From positions 20,001-84,000 of the forward strand of contig JANAVB010012120.1 in the NCBI GenBank assembly GCA_029216955.1: a DNA stretch of 64,000 bases, written 5' to 3'. Under the pieces are notes generated by a model. It had not been told where the DNA came from. It ran no database searches and saw only the letters and a program-made list of their open reading frames with translations. The stretch is from Iris pallida. Its lineage: Eukaryota; Streptophyta; Magnoliopsida; Asparagales; Iridaceae. Of this stretch, positions 14,242 to 24,121 are shown piece after piece. The position numbers and the translations under genes are program-made. Each line of letters starts with the position of its first letter. Position 1 is the first letter of the stretch.

Positions 14242-14651
14242 TCTCTACTATTATAATGTGGCAGCTTGAAAAAGGCTCAAAATTGAGCCCTCTAAGCCGT
14301 ATGTATATCCTCCATGAAATAATAAAAAATTCAACAAAAAATTAACTACTGTGTATGTATTTTCTCACGTAGTTAAGAAATTTTTATTAAAATCCTATTA
14401 AATACTTGAACATATAACAAATCATAAAATATATTCAATATTCAAATTATATTTAAACTAAATTATTATCTAACTAAACACAAATTCAAAGTTCTAAAAA
14501 CATATCTATTACAAATCATAATTAAAAATATTCAAATCATATTTAATATAATTTAATTTAATTTTTTATGTAATTTTTCAACAATATCGTAGATTTTTTT
14601 CAACAATATCATATATTGATGTGTACATGCAATGCACGTAAATGTGACTAG
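14242..14651 (+). mobile_element. Helitron-like unit 2
   Basis: It starts TCTCTACTATTATAATGTGG directly after the CTAG of unit 1 and ends GTGACTAG at 14651, with a hairpin-forming TGCAATGCA just upstream. The 410-bp body is AT-rich and non-coding. The exact end-to-start junction (CTAG|TCTC) is the expected product of rolling-circle read-through or of insertion of one copy at the end of another. Confidence 0.7.
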
Positions 14652-15047
14652 TCCCTACTATTATAATGTGGCTTGGAATGGCTCAAAAATGAGCCATCCA
14701 AGTCACACGTATATCATCCATTAAATAATAATAAAATTAAAAAAAAAACAACTATCAAGTATTTATTTTTTTCTCACCTAGATAAGAAATAAAAATAAAA
14801 AATCCTTCTAACTACTTCAACATTAGCAAATCCTGAAATATAATCAATATTCAAATTATAATTAAACAAAGTACATGACATTATATAACTAAACACATAT
14901 TCAAAATTCTAAAAACATATCTGTAAAAAAAAAATCCTAATTAAAATATATTCAAATCTTATTTAAAATAATTAAATTAAACTAAATTAATTTTTTTAGC
15001 AATATCATAGATTTTTTTGTACATGCATTGCATGTAAACATGAATAG
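14652..15047 (+). mobile_element. Helitron-like unit 3
   Basis: It starts TCCCTACTATTATAATGTGG after the CTAG of unit 2. It ends CATGAATAG at 15047 (ATAG rather than CTAG), preceded by the hairpin ACATGCATTGCATGT, and is followed by T as expected for A|T insertion sites. It is 396 bp and non-coding. Confidence 0.65.
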
Positions 15048-15517
15048 TAATTATAAAATATACCTTATTGTGATTGTGTGTTCAAAATAACAATTTAGTC
15101 TTTCAAATTATTGTTACCACAATATTCAACATAAATAGATATTTAATATAAATTCAATAAATAATAATACATATAAAATTTGGACATTTTAATTATCAAA
15201 ACTATGATAATATTGCTCTTTTAGTTAACTACAAATATATTAAAGTTAATGTTACTCTACATATCCAAATATATTTATAGTTCGACATAGATTTGGGAGG
15301 GGATGGGTTTATCGAGGTGGAGGAAAGATGTAACGACTCGCTTCCACTCTTTTTGATACGAGTACGTAGCTAAGCCTAGCCTACAATGCATCATCAGCTG
15401 TAGTATGTTATCCATTCCAAAAAAAAATTGTAACCAATAACGACTAATGCAACACATCACCAGACTTCTACTCTAGCTTATTCACAACATTTAGAAATAT
15501 AACTGAGAAGTCTAAGT
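15048..15517. other. AT-rich spacer, no recognised feature
   Basis: Mostly AT-rich sequence. The only open frame is a 61-codon minus-strand stretch at 15275-15460, which shows no motif I recognise and has no usual gene signals around it. It may be a remnant of the DNA transposon that flanks the Helitron array. Confidence 0.4.
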
Positions 15518-15832
15518 AATAAATAAAGGTAATTTATAAAGGGCTAGCCTAGTTTAGAGGAATTATTACTCAGGGCAGCCCTTTTTTTTACTAGGGGTTG
15601 CCCATGAACCCCACCTAATCCCCCCCCCCACTCCACCCAAGCCTATCCATTTATAATTTTCACTCTTTCGCTCGCTATCTTAAAACTCTCTCAAACCTTG
15701 ACTTCTTTTTCTCCACCACCTCCATCTTCACCAAAACCCTAAATTTCTTCCAATCTTCTTCCTAATTTCGGAGATGACGCCTAAAGGTTTTCTCCGATCA
15801 AGGTACAACTCGTGTTCCCAACCTTATCCTTC
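15518..15832 (+). promoter_or_regulatory. Inverted promoter-like block with short first exon
   Basis: It starts AGGTAATTTATAAAGGGCTAGC, the inverse-oriented counterpart of the block at 13735, and repeats the ACTCAGGGCAGCCC-type words found there. A plus-sense TATA-like CCATTTATAATTTTC (15647-15661), a CT-rich leader with AAAACCCTAAATTTC, and an ATG at 15774 in good context follow. The ten-codon open stretch MTPKGFLRSR ends at AG|GTACAA (15802/15803), a possible splice donor. No downstream exon is recognised before the Tat insertion at 16145. This looks like the 5' end of a transposon gene in divergent orientation to the block at 13.2-13.75 kb. Confidence 0.4.
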
Positions 15833-16144
15833 CATATTCTGTTAGCCCAATGATTGTACCATGTTTTTTAGTATGGCTAATCAATTACGTTTAACATAAT
15901 GATATCATCAATATTAATATAATCACTATCTTATTGTTACTGTTTAATCATATTGTTACTTAGATTTAACATTATCCTACTGTTCATTAAATTTATTATA
16001 TAGTTCTACTGTCTTGTTCGCCTAACATGTACTTGTAGACAAGCAGTAAGCATAATCAAACCAGGACATATACAATAAAGAATTAGTGATGGGCCAAAGA
16101 CGACGTTATACAAGAAGATTTCTCTGAATCGCCCAAAAACCTAT
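15833..16144. other. Spacer before the Tat element, nothing recognised
   Basis: AT-rich and compatible with an intron following the short exon at 15774-15802. No exon or repeat could be identified. The last five bases, CCTAT, are the target duplication of the Tat element. Confidence 0.4.
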
Positions 16145-17506
16145 TGTCTGCCATGAAATATAAAAGAACAGAACAATTGTCGGAGGACCGGACTTTTACT
16201 TCACGTTACAAACTCGCTTGTACAAAGAAAGCCTAGGGACAAAAACCTAGGTACAGCAGTCTAAGTACAATTGTTTATTTTTGATTCTGGGGGGTGACGA
16301 TAGAGGCTCGGGAAAGCGACGGCCGCTCTGCCTTACTCCTTGGATGATCGGTATGCAGCCTTGGCTCGTGGAAGATCTGCTTGGCGTGGACGAAGAAATG
16401 CTCCTCTTGCTCTCCTCGTGTTGCTCTCCTGGCTTCTCTCTCTCTGTGGTTATCGAAAAGGGGGGAAGCTCTCTCTGTATATCTGTCTCTCTCTTTTTTT
16501 TATTCTTTTGTTGTCGGGGGTTTTACAAAGAAATGATGCTGGCTATTTATAAGAGCGGGATGTGATCATTAGGGTTTGCTAATGATCATTTGTTCGGAAT
16601 GTCGGCGCTCCTTCAATCTATCTGAATCCTTGATCCTGATTACAATGAATCTAGGCCATTAATGCGGATAGCACCGAATCTTGTGAGCAGTTAATGTTAA
16701 CTGCTTTAAATCTTCATGATTGATTATACCAATGTCCGATTGCTCGCCACATGTCCCATTGGCTTGATGATAAATGATATGCCCTGATCTCAGTAATTAT
16801 GATAATGATATCAAATATACTTGTTGGGATTCGGTTAAATCCTTGATTGATCCGATGCCACGTGTTTTAATTATGGGTCCTGCCAGAGCCGCATGGGATA
16901 GACAAGACTTGAACCGCAGGGAGATAATCTTCATGAGCCACATAGGACAATGCTTTATTGAGCCGCAGGGGATGAACTCTCAATGAGCCGCATATGCATA
17001 GTCTCTACGAGCCGCATAAGCTTGCGTTGTATTGAGCCGCAGGGATTGGGCTCTTGGTGGGCCGCATATGGCTGATTTCTGCTGATCATATAGGGTGACT
17101 TCTCAGTGAGCCGCATGAAACTGTTCTCCATTTAAGCCGCGTGAGACTTGCCACGTGGAAATCTAGGACTTCTGACGGATCGGGTCAGAGATTTTCTTCT
17201 TTTTTCGAAGAGTCTATCATTATGGCAGAACCATTATGATACTTTATGTCAGAGCCGTCACGGTCGTCAAGTCGTGTCAGAGCATTAAATGAGGCCACTA
17301 CTCAAATGGCCAGCTGTAGGGAAGGATCACAAGGGGACACATGGCGTCGATCGAGCCGCATATTCCTGCTGAACCGCATACACTTCCGAGCCGCATGAGA
17401 CTGAGAGTCTTCTTTGAACCGCCTAAGGCAGCTCCTGTATGAGCCGCATGGGCTTCTTACCCGGAGCCGTATGGACCATTATTCTGATATTTTTCATGCT
17501 TCTACA
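16145..17506 (-). repeat. 3' LTR of the Tat element
   Basis: Plus-strand ends TGTCTGCCATG ... GCTTCTACA, matching 28299-29658 almost base for base. It contains about 16 copies of GAGCCGCAT-like words between 16885 and 17475, and the motif continues past the LTR edge to 17620. A minus-strand TATA-like CTTATAAATAGCC lies near 16540-16552. Confidence 0.95.
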
Positions 17507-17521
17507 GGACCCCCTTCAAAG
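17507..17521 (-). promoter_or_regulatory. Polypurine tract of the Tat element
   Basis: On the minus strand CTTTGAAGGGGGTCC lies directly before the LTR start TGTAGAAGC. This is the expected purine-rich primer for plus-strand DNA synthesis at the edge of the 3' LTR. Confidence 0.8.
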
Positions 17522-17645
17522 TTTTCAATTTGCAAAATTAAAACACTTTGAATAAGAAGCATGGCCCCGTTCATGCCGCATAAGTATCCCAGCCGCATAG
17601 ATTCATCTGTCCGCATAGGCTCTTTGCCATGTGTCCTGACCACGT

Positions 17646-17993
17646 GTGCAAATCTTCATTAAATGCCGAGAAGAATCTGCTTCTCGTGGAATAGCTGACA
17701 CGAAGGAGCGGATTCTCGCACTCCAGAAGGAGTTGGCCTTTTTAGAGTCAGAGCGGGAGGCTGCTCGTACAGAACAGGAGTCGATCGCTCGGGAGGCTGA
17801 GAAGGTTTTTCGATCTTCTGTCAACCTGGAACGGTCTTTCAAGAAGTTTGAGGACAACTGGCAAGCCCATGCTCATCTGGAGGATGCGGCGGTGCTGAGC
17901 CAAGAGGCGGAGCGTCGAGCCAAACAGAGGCTTGAGCGGTCGGTTGCCTTGATAAAGGACCGTCTCATGGTGTTATGTGCCCCAGAGCAGTGA
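17646..17993 (+). CDS. Opposite-strand coiled-coil ORF inside the Tat element
   Basis: A 115-codon frame on the plus strand, antisense to gag-pol, between the 3' LTR and the tandem array. From about residue 20 it is rich in Glu, Lys, Arg, Ala and Leu with heptad spacing (ERILALQKELAFLESEREAA), so a long coiled coil is likely. After the stop come T-rich sequence and two AATTTTTG words, then AATAAATGAGCA (18079-18090), a plausible poly(A) signal. Extra ORFs on the opposite strand near the 3' LTR are known in Tat-type elements. The upstream part is not open, so this may be the last exon or a 5'-truncated copy of a captured gene. Its function is unknown. Confidence 0.5.
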   Translation: MQIFIKCREESASRGIADTKERILALQKELAFLESEREAARTEQESIAREAEKVFRSSVNLERSFKKFEDNWQAHAHLEDAAVLSQEAERRAKQRLERSVALIKDRLMVLCAPEQ

Positions 17994-18119
17994 TCCGCCC
18001 TCTGTCCTTTTTTTTTGCTTCTCTTTTAATTTTTGTAAGGGATATGATCCCCGCTGATGTAGCCCTTTAATTTTTGAATAAATGAGCATATTCCAACTCA
18101 TCTTCTCTTTCCTGTACTT

Positions 18120-19060
18120 GCAGTGTTCATGGAATCGGATTTGCTGGGGGTTTATTTGTGGACCTGTTACCCTAGGTGTACCTTAGTTTTAGGTACGGAT
18201 AACAAGTTTGGTTAGGATGTTTGGAGCAGCCATGGCAAAGTGGTCATGGGTGTTCTTGGTGTTGGGAAAAGGAATGCCGTAGAGCAGCTGGGCTCCCGGG
18301 GTATGGTAAGATGGCGGATTTATGCTAAGAAGCTTTAGCAAGGGATATTTGTGGACCTATTATCCTTGGCGTACCCTGGTTCAGGATACGGATAATGGGA
18401 TGAAAGGAAACCAATCACATTTGCTCAGCGGTTATGAGGACATGGCAAACATGAGGTTTTACCGTGGAATCTTCCTGCTCAAAGGTAATGAGAACATGGC
18501 AGGGGAGACTTCACGGAAGCTATTTGTAGTAAATAGCAGATATTTCTGGTCAACAGAGGACATTTGTGGTCAACAGAGGACATTTGTGGACCTATTATCC
18601 TTGTCGTACTCCGATTGTGGGTAAAGATAATAGGTTGAAAGAGGACCGGCATACTTGCTCAGAGGTCATGTGGACATGGCAAATATGATGATTTCTTCGA
18701 CGGAGCCTTCCCACTCAGAGGTAATGAGGACATGGCAGGAGTGGGCTCAATGAAGAATGGGTACATAGAACGACTCAGAGGTAGGAGGACGTGGAAGTTC
18801 TATGCGAGGGGGAGGTTTGTTTTTGGTGGAAGTGAAAAACGACTCAGAGGTAATAAGGACATGGTCGTTTCGGAAATTGGTGGATCGATTACCCTTTTTG
18901 TGCACTAGGAGTGCGGGTAGTGGATCATGAGGGAGGATCTCTTCCAGGAAGAAAGTTCAGAGGTATAATCATACGTGACTTACTATCTGAAAGAGTGACC
19001 GGAATGTAAGTTCAGAGGCACCAGCGGGTACATAACTTGGTAATTTAGAATATAGAGGAA
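18120..19060. repeat. Degenerate repeats after pol of the Tat element
   Basis: Variants of CTCAGAGGTAATGAGGACATGGCA recur near 18420, 18475, 18655, 18715, 18775 and 18840. Variants of TTTGTGGACCTATTATCCTTG recur near 18155, 18345 and 18585. Spacing is irregular. They look like an older, decayed relative of the neat array that follows. A plus-strand open frame at 18322-18624 spans these repeats and shows no domain. Confidence 0.6.
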
Positions 19061-19618
19061 GTGAGAGTTCAGCGGCACCAGCGGGTGTATGGCTCGATAA
19101 TTTAGAATGTTGTGGACGTGGGTTCAGTGGTACTAAAGGGTACATGACTCAATAATCTGTAAATAGGGTGGATGTGAGTTCAGTGGTACTAAAGGGTACA
19201 TGACTCGATAATCTGGAAATAGGGTGGATATGAGTTCAGTGGTACTAACAGGGTACATGACTCGATAATCTGTAAATAGGGTGGATGTGAGTTCAGTGGT
19301 ACTAAAGGGTATATGACTCGATAATCTGTAAATAGGGTGGATGTGAGTTCAGTGGTACTAAAGGGTACATGACTCGATAATCTGTAAATAGGGTGGATGT
19401 GAGTTCAGAGGTACTAACAGGGTACATGACTCGATAATCTGTAAATAGGGTGGATGTGAGTTCAGTGGTACTAAAGGGTACATGACTCGATAATCTGTAA
19501 ATAGGGTGGATGTGAGTTCAGTGGTACTAAAGGGTACATGACTCGATAATCTGGAAATAGGATGGATGTGAGTTCAGTGGTACTAACAGGGTACATGACT
19601 CGATAATCTGGAAATAGA
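19061..19618. repeat. 56-57-bp tandem array in the Tat 3' untranslated region
   Basis: The word TGAGTTCAGTGGTACTAA recurs at 19175, 19231, 19288, 19344, 19400, 19457, 19513 and 19569, giving periods of 56 or 57 bp; the 57-bp copies read CTAACAGGG instead of CTAAAGGG. Two or three more degenerate copies lie to the left. The array ends four bases before the pol stop codon. Tandem arrays between pol and the 3' LTR are known in Tat/Ogre elements and can seed satellite DNA. Confidence 0.92.
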
Positions 19619-19621
19619 TGT

Positions 19622-21745
19622 TTAAACATAGTATTTCTTCAGGAACTTGCCATTGACGGGCAACATGAGCAAGTCTCCGTTCTGCTTGGCGAGGCGGTAA
19701 GCACCATTGGAGAACACGGCCTCGATGACAAATGGACCTTCCCATTTTGGCTGGAACTTGCCGGCGGTCTTGTGAGTCATGACCATTGGCCTCCGGACTG
19801 CCAGCACAAGATCGCCCACTTGGAATGTTCTGATTTTAACCTTCTTGTTGAAGGCTCCTGAGATGCGTGCTTGGTATAGCTCGATCCTTTGCTGAGCTAG
19901 GAGGCGCTTTTCATCTAAGGCCTCCAACTCTTGTAGTCGACGTCGGTAGTTATCATCCGTCGTTAATTGATAAGTGAGGGCGACGCAGAGTGAGGGGATC
20001 TGAGTCTCCAATGGGAGGACTGCCTCACTCTCGTACACCAGGAAGAATGGTGTATTCCCGGTGGCTGTTCGAACTGTGGTGCGATAAGCCCATAAGCATT
20101 CGCCGAGCTTCTTGTTCCAGTCGCGTTTGTTGGAGGAGACAAACTTCTTGAGGAGTTTGATGATTGTTTTGTTGAATGCCTCTGCTAACCCGTTTGCTGC
20201 CGGGTTGTACGGTGTCGAAGCGACATTCTGAATACGGTGCTTATCGCAAAATCGATGGAATGCGTGGCTTGCGAACTGCGGACCATTGTCATGGATGATC
20301 CTTCGGGGCAATCTAAAGCGGTAGATGACGTGATGCTTAAGGAAGCTGATCACGTTTGAAGTCTTAACTTCTGCGAGTGGGACAGCTTCCGCCCATTTGG
20401 AGAAGTAATCAGTGATTGCAAGTATGAAGCGATGTCCTCGGAAGGAAGGTGGGGTGATTGGACCAATGATATCCATTCCCCATGCTTCGAATGGCCAGGA
20501 TGCCACTGTCGGATGCAAAAACTCTGATGGTTGGTGAATGAAGTCTGCGTGGACTTGGCAAGCTTTGCATTTTCTAGCATAATCTATCGCGTCTGCCACC
20601 ATCGTGGGCCAGTAGTAGCCCATTCGGCGAAGGCAATCTTGTAGTTTTGGGCCGGGCTGATGGGCCCCGCAGACACCATCATGAGCTTCTCGCACGGCTT
20701 CTTTGGCTTCTGCGTTCGACAGGCACCGGAGTAATAATCCGTCATAGGAGCGGCGATACAGCATCTTCGTCTCTATATCGTAGAAGAATCTGAGAGAACG
20801 CCATCTGACAGAAGTGGCTTCCTTTTGGTTCTCTGGGAGGATGTCGTAGACGACGAAGTCGATGAATGGCTGTCTCCAGTCTGGTGCTTCGTCGACCGTC
20901 TGGGCGGAATAACTCGCCACGAATTGAACATTGTTCTTGGGGCAGACCAGTTCATGGCCTATCACGTCAACCGAATGATGAGCTTGGTTTGGCACTGCTA
21001 AAGAAGCAGCAAGGCCTGCTAGAGCATCGGCTTCGATATTTTGGAGTCTAGGGACGTGCTCGATGAAGAATCCCTCAAACGATGAGATAATGTTGATCGC
21101 AATTTGATGGTAGGGGATCATGTCTTCATGGCGGACCTCGTATGAGCCCCGGATCTGATTGACGATTAGTTGGGAGTCGCCGTACGCTTCAAGGTATTCT
21201 ACCCCCAGCTCTCTTGCCAGTTGGAGACCAATAACCAGAGCGTTATACTCGGCCACATTGTTAGAGCAGGGTTCTGTGAGGGAGTAGGCGCGATTGATCA
21301 CCAGCCCAGTAGGAGAAATCAATACCACTTCGACCCCAACGACGATGTTTCCCTTGGGTCCGGTTCTTGAAGCGTCATCGAAGAACATCTGCCATATGTT
21401 ATCGTGGGTGGCTGTATTCGAATCGACGACCTCATCTGGGATCTCTTCATATATTCTGGATGACTCCGATCCTGGGTGGGCTGCCAAGAAGTCTGCCAGG
21501 GCTTGACCCTTGACAGCCTTCTGCGGGACGAAGATCATATGATAGGAGGACAGCAATATTGCCCATGTAGCGAGGCGAGAGCTGAGTGCCCCTGGTTTAG
21601 TCATGAGGACTCTGAGAGGGTTGACTCGGAAGATCACATGTATGGTTTGCCCTGTGACGTAGTGCCGCGTCTTTTGAATGGCGAACACCAGGGCGAGGCA
21701 TTCCTTCTCCACAGCGGTGTATCGGTGTTCTGGCCCAATCATCAT
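19622..21745 (-). CDS. pol: Tat pol, C-terminal part: RNase H, archaeal RNase H, integrase
   Basis: A 707-codon open stretch in the same frame as the RT part; the two are separated by one stop at 21791. Residues 1-90 are the end of the first, gypsy-type RNase H. Residues about 117-250 are a second RNase H of archaeal type, with putative acidic residues D123/D124 (FFDDAS), E166 (AEYNAL), D190 (GDSQL) and D240 (IEADALA). Integrase follows: zinc-binding H355, H362, C393, C396; catalytic D425 (GMDIIG), D486 (IHDNGPQF) and E522, with the standard 35-residue gap. A GPF-type motif (WEGPF) is near residue 670. No chromodomain follows. The protein removes the RNA strand and inserts the cDNA into the genome. 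Confidence 0.93.
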   Translation of the reverse strand: MMIGPEHRYTAVEKECLALVFAIQKTRHYVTGQTIHVIFRVNPLRVLMTKPGALSSRLATWAILLSSYHMIFVPQKAVKGQALADFLAAHPGSESSRIYEEIPDEVVDSNTATHDNIWQMFFDDASRTGPKGNIVVGVEVVLISPTGLVINRAYSLTEPCSNNVAEYNALVIGLQLARELGVEYLEAYGDSQLIVNQIRGSYEVRHEDMIPYHQIAINIISSFEGFFIEHVPRLQNIEADALAGLAASLAVPNQAHHSVDVIGHELVCPKNNVQFVASYSAQTVDEAPDWRQPFIDFVVYDILPENQKEATSVRWRSLRFFYDIETKMLYRRSYDGLLLRCLSNAEAKEAVREAHDGVCGAHQPGPKLQDCLRRMGYYWPTMVADAIDYARKCKACQVHADFIHQPSEFLHPTVASWPFEAWGMDIIGPITPPSFRGHRFILAITDYFSKWAEAVPLAEVKTSNVISFLKHHVIYRFRLPRRIIHDNGPQFASHAFHRFCDKHRIQNVASTPYNPAANGLAEAFNKTIIKLLKKFVSSNKRDWNKKLGECLWAYRTTVRTATGNTPFFLVYESEAVLPLETQIPSLCVALTYQLTTDDNYRRRLQELEALDEKRLLAQQRIELYQARISGAFNKKVKIRTFQVGDLVLAVRRPMVMTHKTAGKFQPKWEGPFVIEAVFSNGAYRLAKQNGDLLMLPVNGKFLKKYYV

Positions 21746-21790
21746 TCGGCTGAGGTAATATATAGCTTGCTCATAGCCTGCATCGTTGTT

Positions 21791-24010
21791 TTATGCCAAC
21801 AAAGCACCAAGGGAGTGTTCCATTGCCCGTACGTAGAGCAGGAATGGTTTTCCAGGAACCGGGGCTACCAAAACAGGAGGATTTAATAAGTATTCTTTGA
21901 TGCTGTCGAAAGCACGCTGGCATTCCTCGTCCCATACGAATGAGATTCCTTTCTTTATGAGGTGTGTGAACGGTCGGCATCGCCCGGAGAGGTTAGAAAT
22001 GAACCTCCTGATGTAAGCTAGCCTTCCTTGGAGGCTTCTAAGTTCGCGGAGATTTCTCGGGGGAGCCATCTCCATGATCGCCTTTGTTTTCTCGGGGTCT
22101 ACATGGATACCCTGTGCAGTGATGATGAAGCCCAAGAACTTCCCGCTAGCTACGCCCAAGAACGATTTCGTAGGGTTCATCTTCAGATTGTGGGCTCGCA
22201 TCAGGTCGAATACCGTCCTCAGGTCCTGAAGATGATCTTCCTTACGGCGACTCTTGACGACGATGTCGTCGACATAGCATTCTACCGTCTTGCGCAAATG
22301 TTCTCTAAAAATGATACTCATGGCTCGCTGATATGTAGCGCCAGTATTCTTTAGACCGAATGGCATAACTGTGTAGCAGTATGTGCCAATCGGTGTTCGG
22401 AATGATGTGTGATTTTCGTCGTCGGGAGACATCTTGATTTGATTGTACCCCGAGAATCCATCCATGAATGACATACGTTCAAAGTCGCATGTGTTGTCGA
22501 TCATGATGTCTGTGATGGGGAGGGGGAATTCGTCTTTCGGACATACCTCATTTAGATTACGAAAGTCGATGCAGATTCGGATCTTTCCATTCTTCGTAAG
22601 GACCGGAACTATGTTGGCGACCCAGTCAGGATGTTGCTCCTCACGAATGAAGCCGCTGGCTATTAGTTTGTTGACTTCGGCTTTGATCGCATCCATGACG
22701 CCTGGGCGGAAGCGTCGTTGTTGCTGCTTGACTGGCTTTGCATCTGGCCATATGTTGAGCTTGTGAAGAGCAATATCGGGGTCTAATCCCGGCATGTCTT
22801 CATAACTCCATGCGAATACGTCAATATATTCTTTGACAAGTTTTAGTAGCGATTCTCGCTCTTCGTCTGTTAAACTCTTACTGACAAAGATTGGCTTTGG
22901 AGAGGACTCGCTGCCGAGGTCGACCTGCATAACTTCATCTTCGGTAGGAGGTTCTCTCTGCTCGAACCGCTTTTCCCATTGCGCGTCCAGCTGTTGGGCC
23001 CACGGCTCTAGTTCGAGGATTTCAGGAATGTCCTCGTCTTCTTCGTAAGCGTCAGTGAATGCCATGTTGACTGACAGGACTTGTCTGAATATGTCTCCGA
23101 TGCTGGTATCCGAGTCGGAAGTTGGTGATCCGGTTGAATGTGACTGCCAGTCACATTCTTTATCTGAACTCTCAGGGGTCGTCGTGGGAGTTACATACCC
23201 TAGTCCACATCGAGTTTTGCTATAGTAGTCACGTGGCTTGCCAACCGGTACTGGTGGCTTCAAAGGTAATCGCCGTCCAGTGCCGTAATTCAAACCTGGT
23301 GTAGTCTCTAGATCATATCCCTGTTTCTGCATGAGATATTTGGACTGAGGGCTATAAAGATACAGAGGCAGTCTCCCGGCATCTGACCCAAGATCGACTT
23401 CTTTTATGGTGAAGGGGTGCGGATCGTCCTTCCGGCCGAAGATGATTGGATGATCCCCTCCCTCGATTATTCGGTAGACATCTTCTGCTGGAGTAAGCTG
23501 GATCGCGGTATATACATTTGTCACCTGTGTGTGTAGGTGAGTGCCTATACCATGGTCCATAGCATACACTGTACATAGCTTATTGAGCTCGGTGTAATTC
23601 AAAGATAACCCTTTATTGATGAAGTAAGGTATCTTTTCTAGGGGAATTACATCATCGGCGGAGGGGACATTAGTGTGGATAGCCACATACTTGGCTAGCT
23701 CCGGTTCCTCCTCGGCTACCCCCTGTGTAAATGAAGACTGAGAGGACGACCTAGTCAGCTTGATCTTCAGAGGTTCAACTGACGGAGCAGAGCGTGGGGT
23801 TGTCGGTAGACTAGCAACCCCCAGTCTGGTACTCGATGTGGAGCGAGGGGTGGCTGGTTCGCTAGAAGTGTCAGACCTCGTATCGGGATGATGACTCTTC
23901 TTGGGAAGGCGTATTGTCAGTGGCCTATCGGAGGGATTGAGTTTCTCCGTTTGGGGTTGAATGACTCTCGACAGTCTGATGGTAAGTGGCCCTGTTGTGG
24001 GTCTCGGCAC
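21791..24010 (-). CDS. pol: Tat pol, reverse transcriptase part
   Basis: A 739-codon open stretch. Residues 1-90 are a Ser/Thr/Pro-rich linker with repeated LTIRL or LKIKL motifs; similar motifs (LTIHL, LRIRL) lie upstream across a stop at 24122. RT occupies about residues 425-640: LTKNGKIRICIDFRNLNEVC, catalytic D517 in FMDGFSGYNQ, MPFGLKNTGATYQ, and YVDD at 579-582. The YIRRF connection follows, then the start of RNase H. It copies element RNA into DNA in cytoplasmic particles. The frame stops at TAA (21791-21793) in LLA*NND, where the family usually has Gln, then continues in the same frame as the RNase H-integrase part. The whole is thus one interrupted polyprotein. Confidence 0.93.
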   Translation of the reverse strand: MPRPTTGPLTIRLSRVIQPQTEKLNPSDRPLTIRLPKKSHHPDTRSDTSSEPATPRSTSSTRLGVASLPTTPRSAPSVEPLKIKLTRSSSQSSFTQGVAEEEPELAKYVAIHTNVPSADDVIPLEKIPYFINKGLSLNYTELNKLCTVYAMDHGIGTHLHTQVTNVYTAIQLTPAEDVYRIIEGGDHPIIFGRKDDPHPFTIKEVDLGSDAGRLPLYLYSPQSKYLMQKQGYDLETTPGLNYGTGRRLPLKPPVPVGKPRDYYSKTRCGLGYVTPTTTPESSDKECDWQSHSTGSPTSDSDTSIGDIFRQVLSVNMAFTDAYEEDEDIPEILELEPWAQQLDAQWEKRFEQREPPTEDEVMQVDLGSESSPKPIFVSKSLTDEERESLLKLVKEYIDVFAWSYEDMPGLDPDIALHKLNIWPDAKPVKQQQRRFRPGVMDAIKAEVNKLIASGFIREEQHPDWVANIVPVLTKNGKIRICIDFRNLNEVCPKDEFPLPITDIMIDNTCDFERMSFMDGFSGYNQIKMSPDDENHTSFRTPIGTYCYTVMPFGLKNTGATYQRAMSIIFREHLRKTVECYVDDIVVKSRRKEDHLQDLRTVFDLMRAHNLKMNPTKSFLGVASGKFLGFIITAQGIHVDPEKTKAIMEMAPPRNLRELRSLQGRLAYIRRFISNLSGRCRPFTHLIKKGISFVWDEECQRAFDSIKEYLLNPPVLVAPVPGKPFLLYVRAMEHSLGALLA

Positions 24011-24121
24011 TTGGCCGAACCTTGGCAGCCGGATTCTCAGCTGCTCTTCCTGTGCCGAGAGACTAATTGCGTCCTTACGCAGCGTGGCCGTAAGGGGTGC
24101 GAATTTGCCCGGTTTGCGAGC

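Noticed and set aside
15275..15460. Possible small host gene on the minus strand
   Set aside because: 61 codons, no recognisable domain or gene signals, embedded in transposon sequence.
21476..21886. 136-codon plus-strand frame opposite Tat pol
   Set aside because: Shadow of the real minus-strand RT/RNase H coding sequence.
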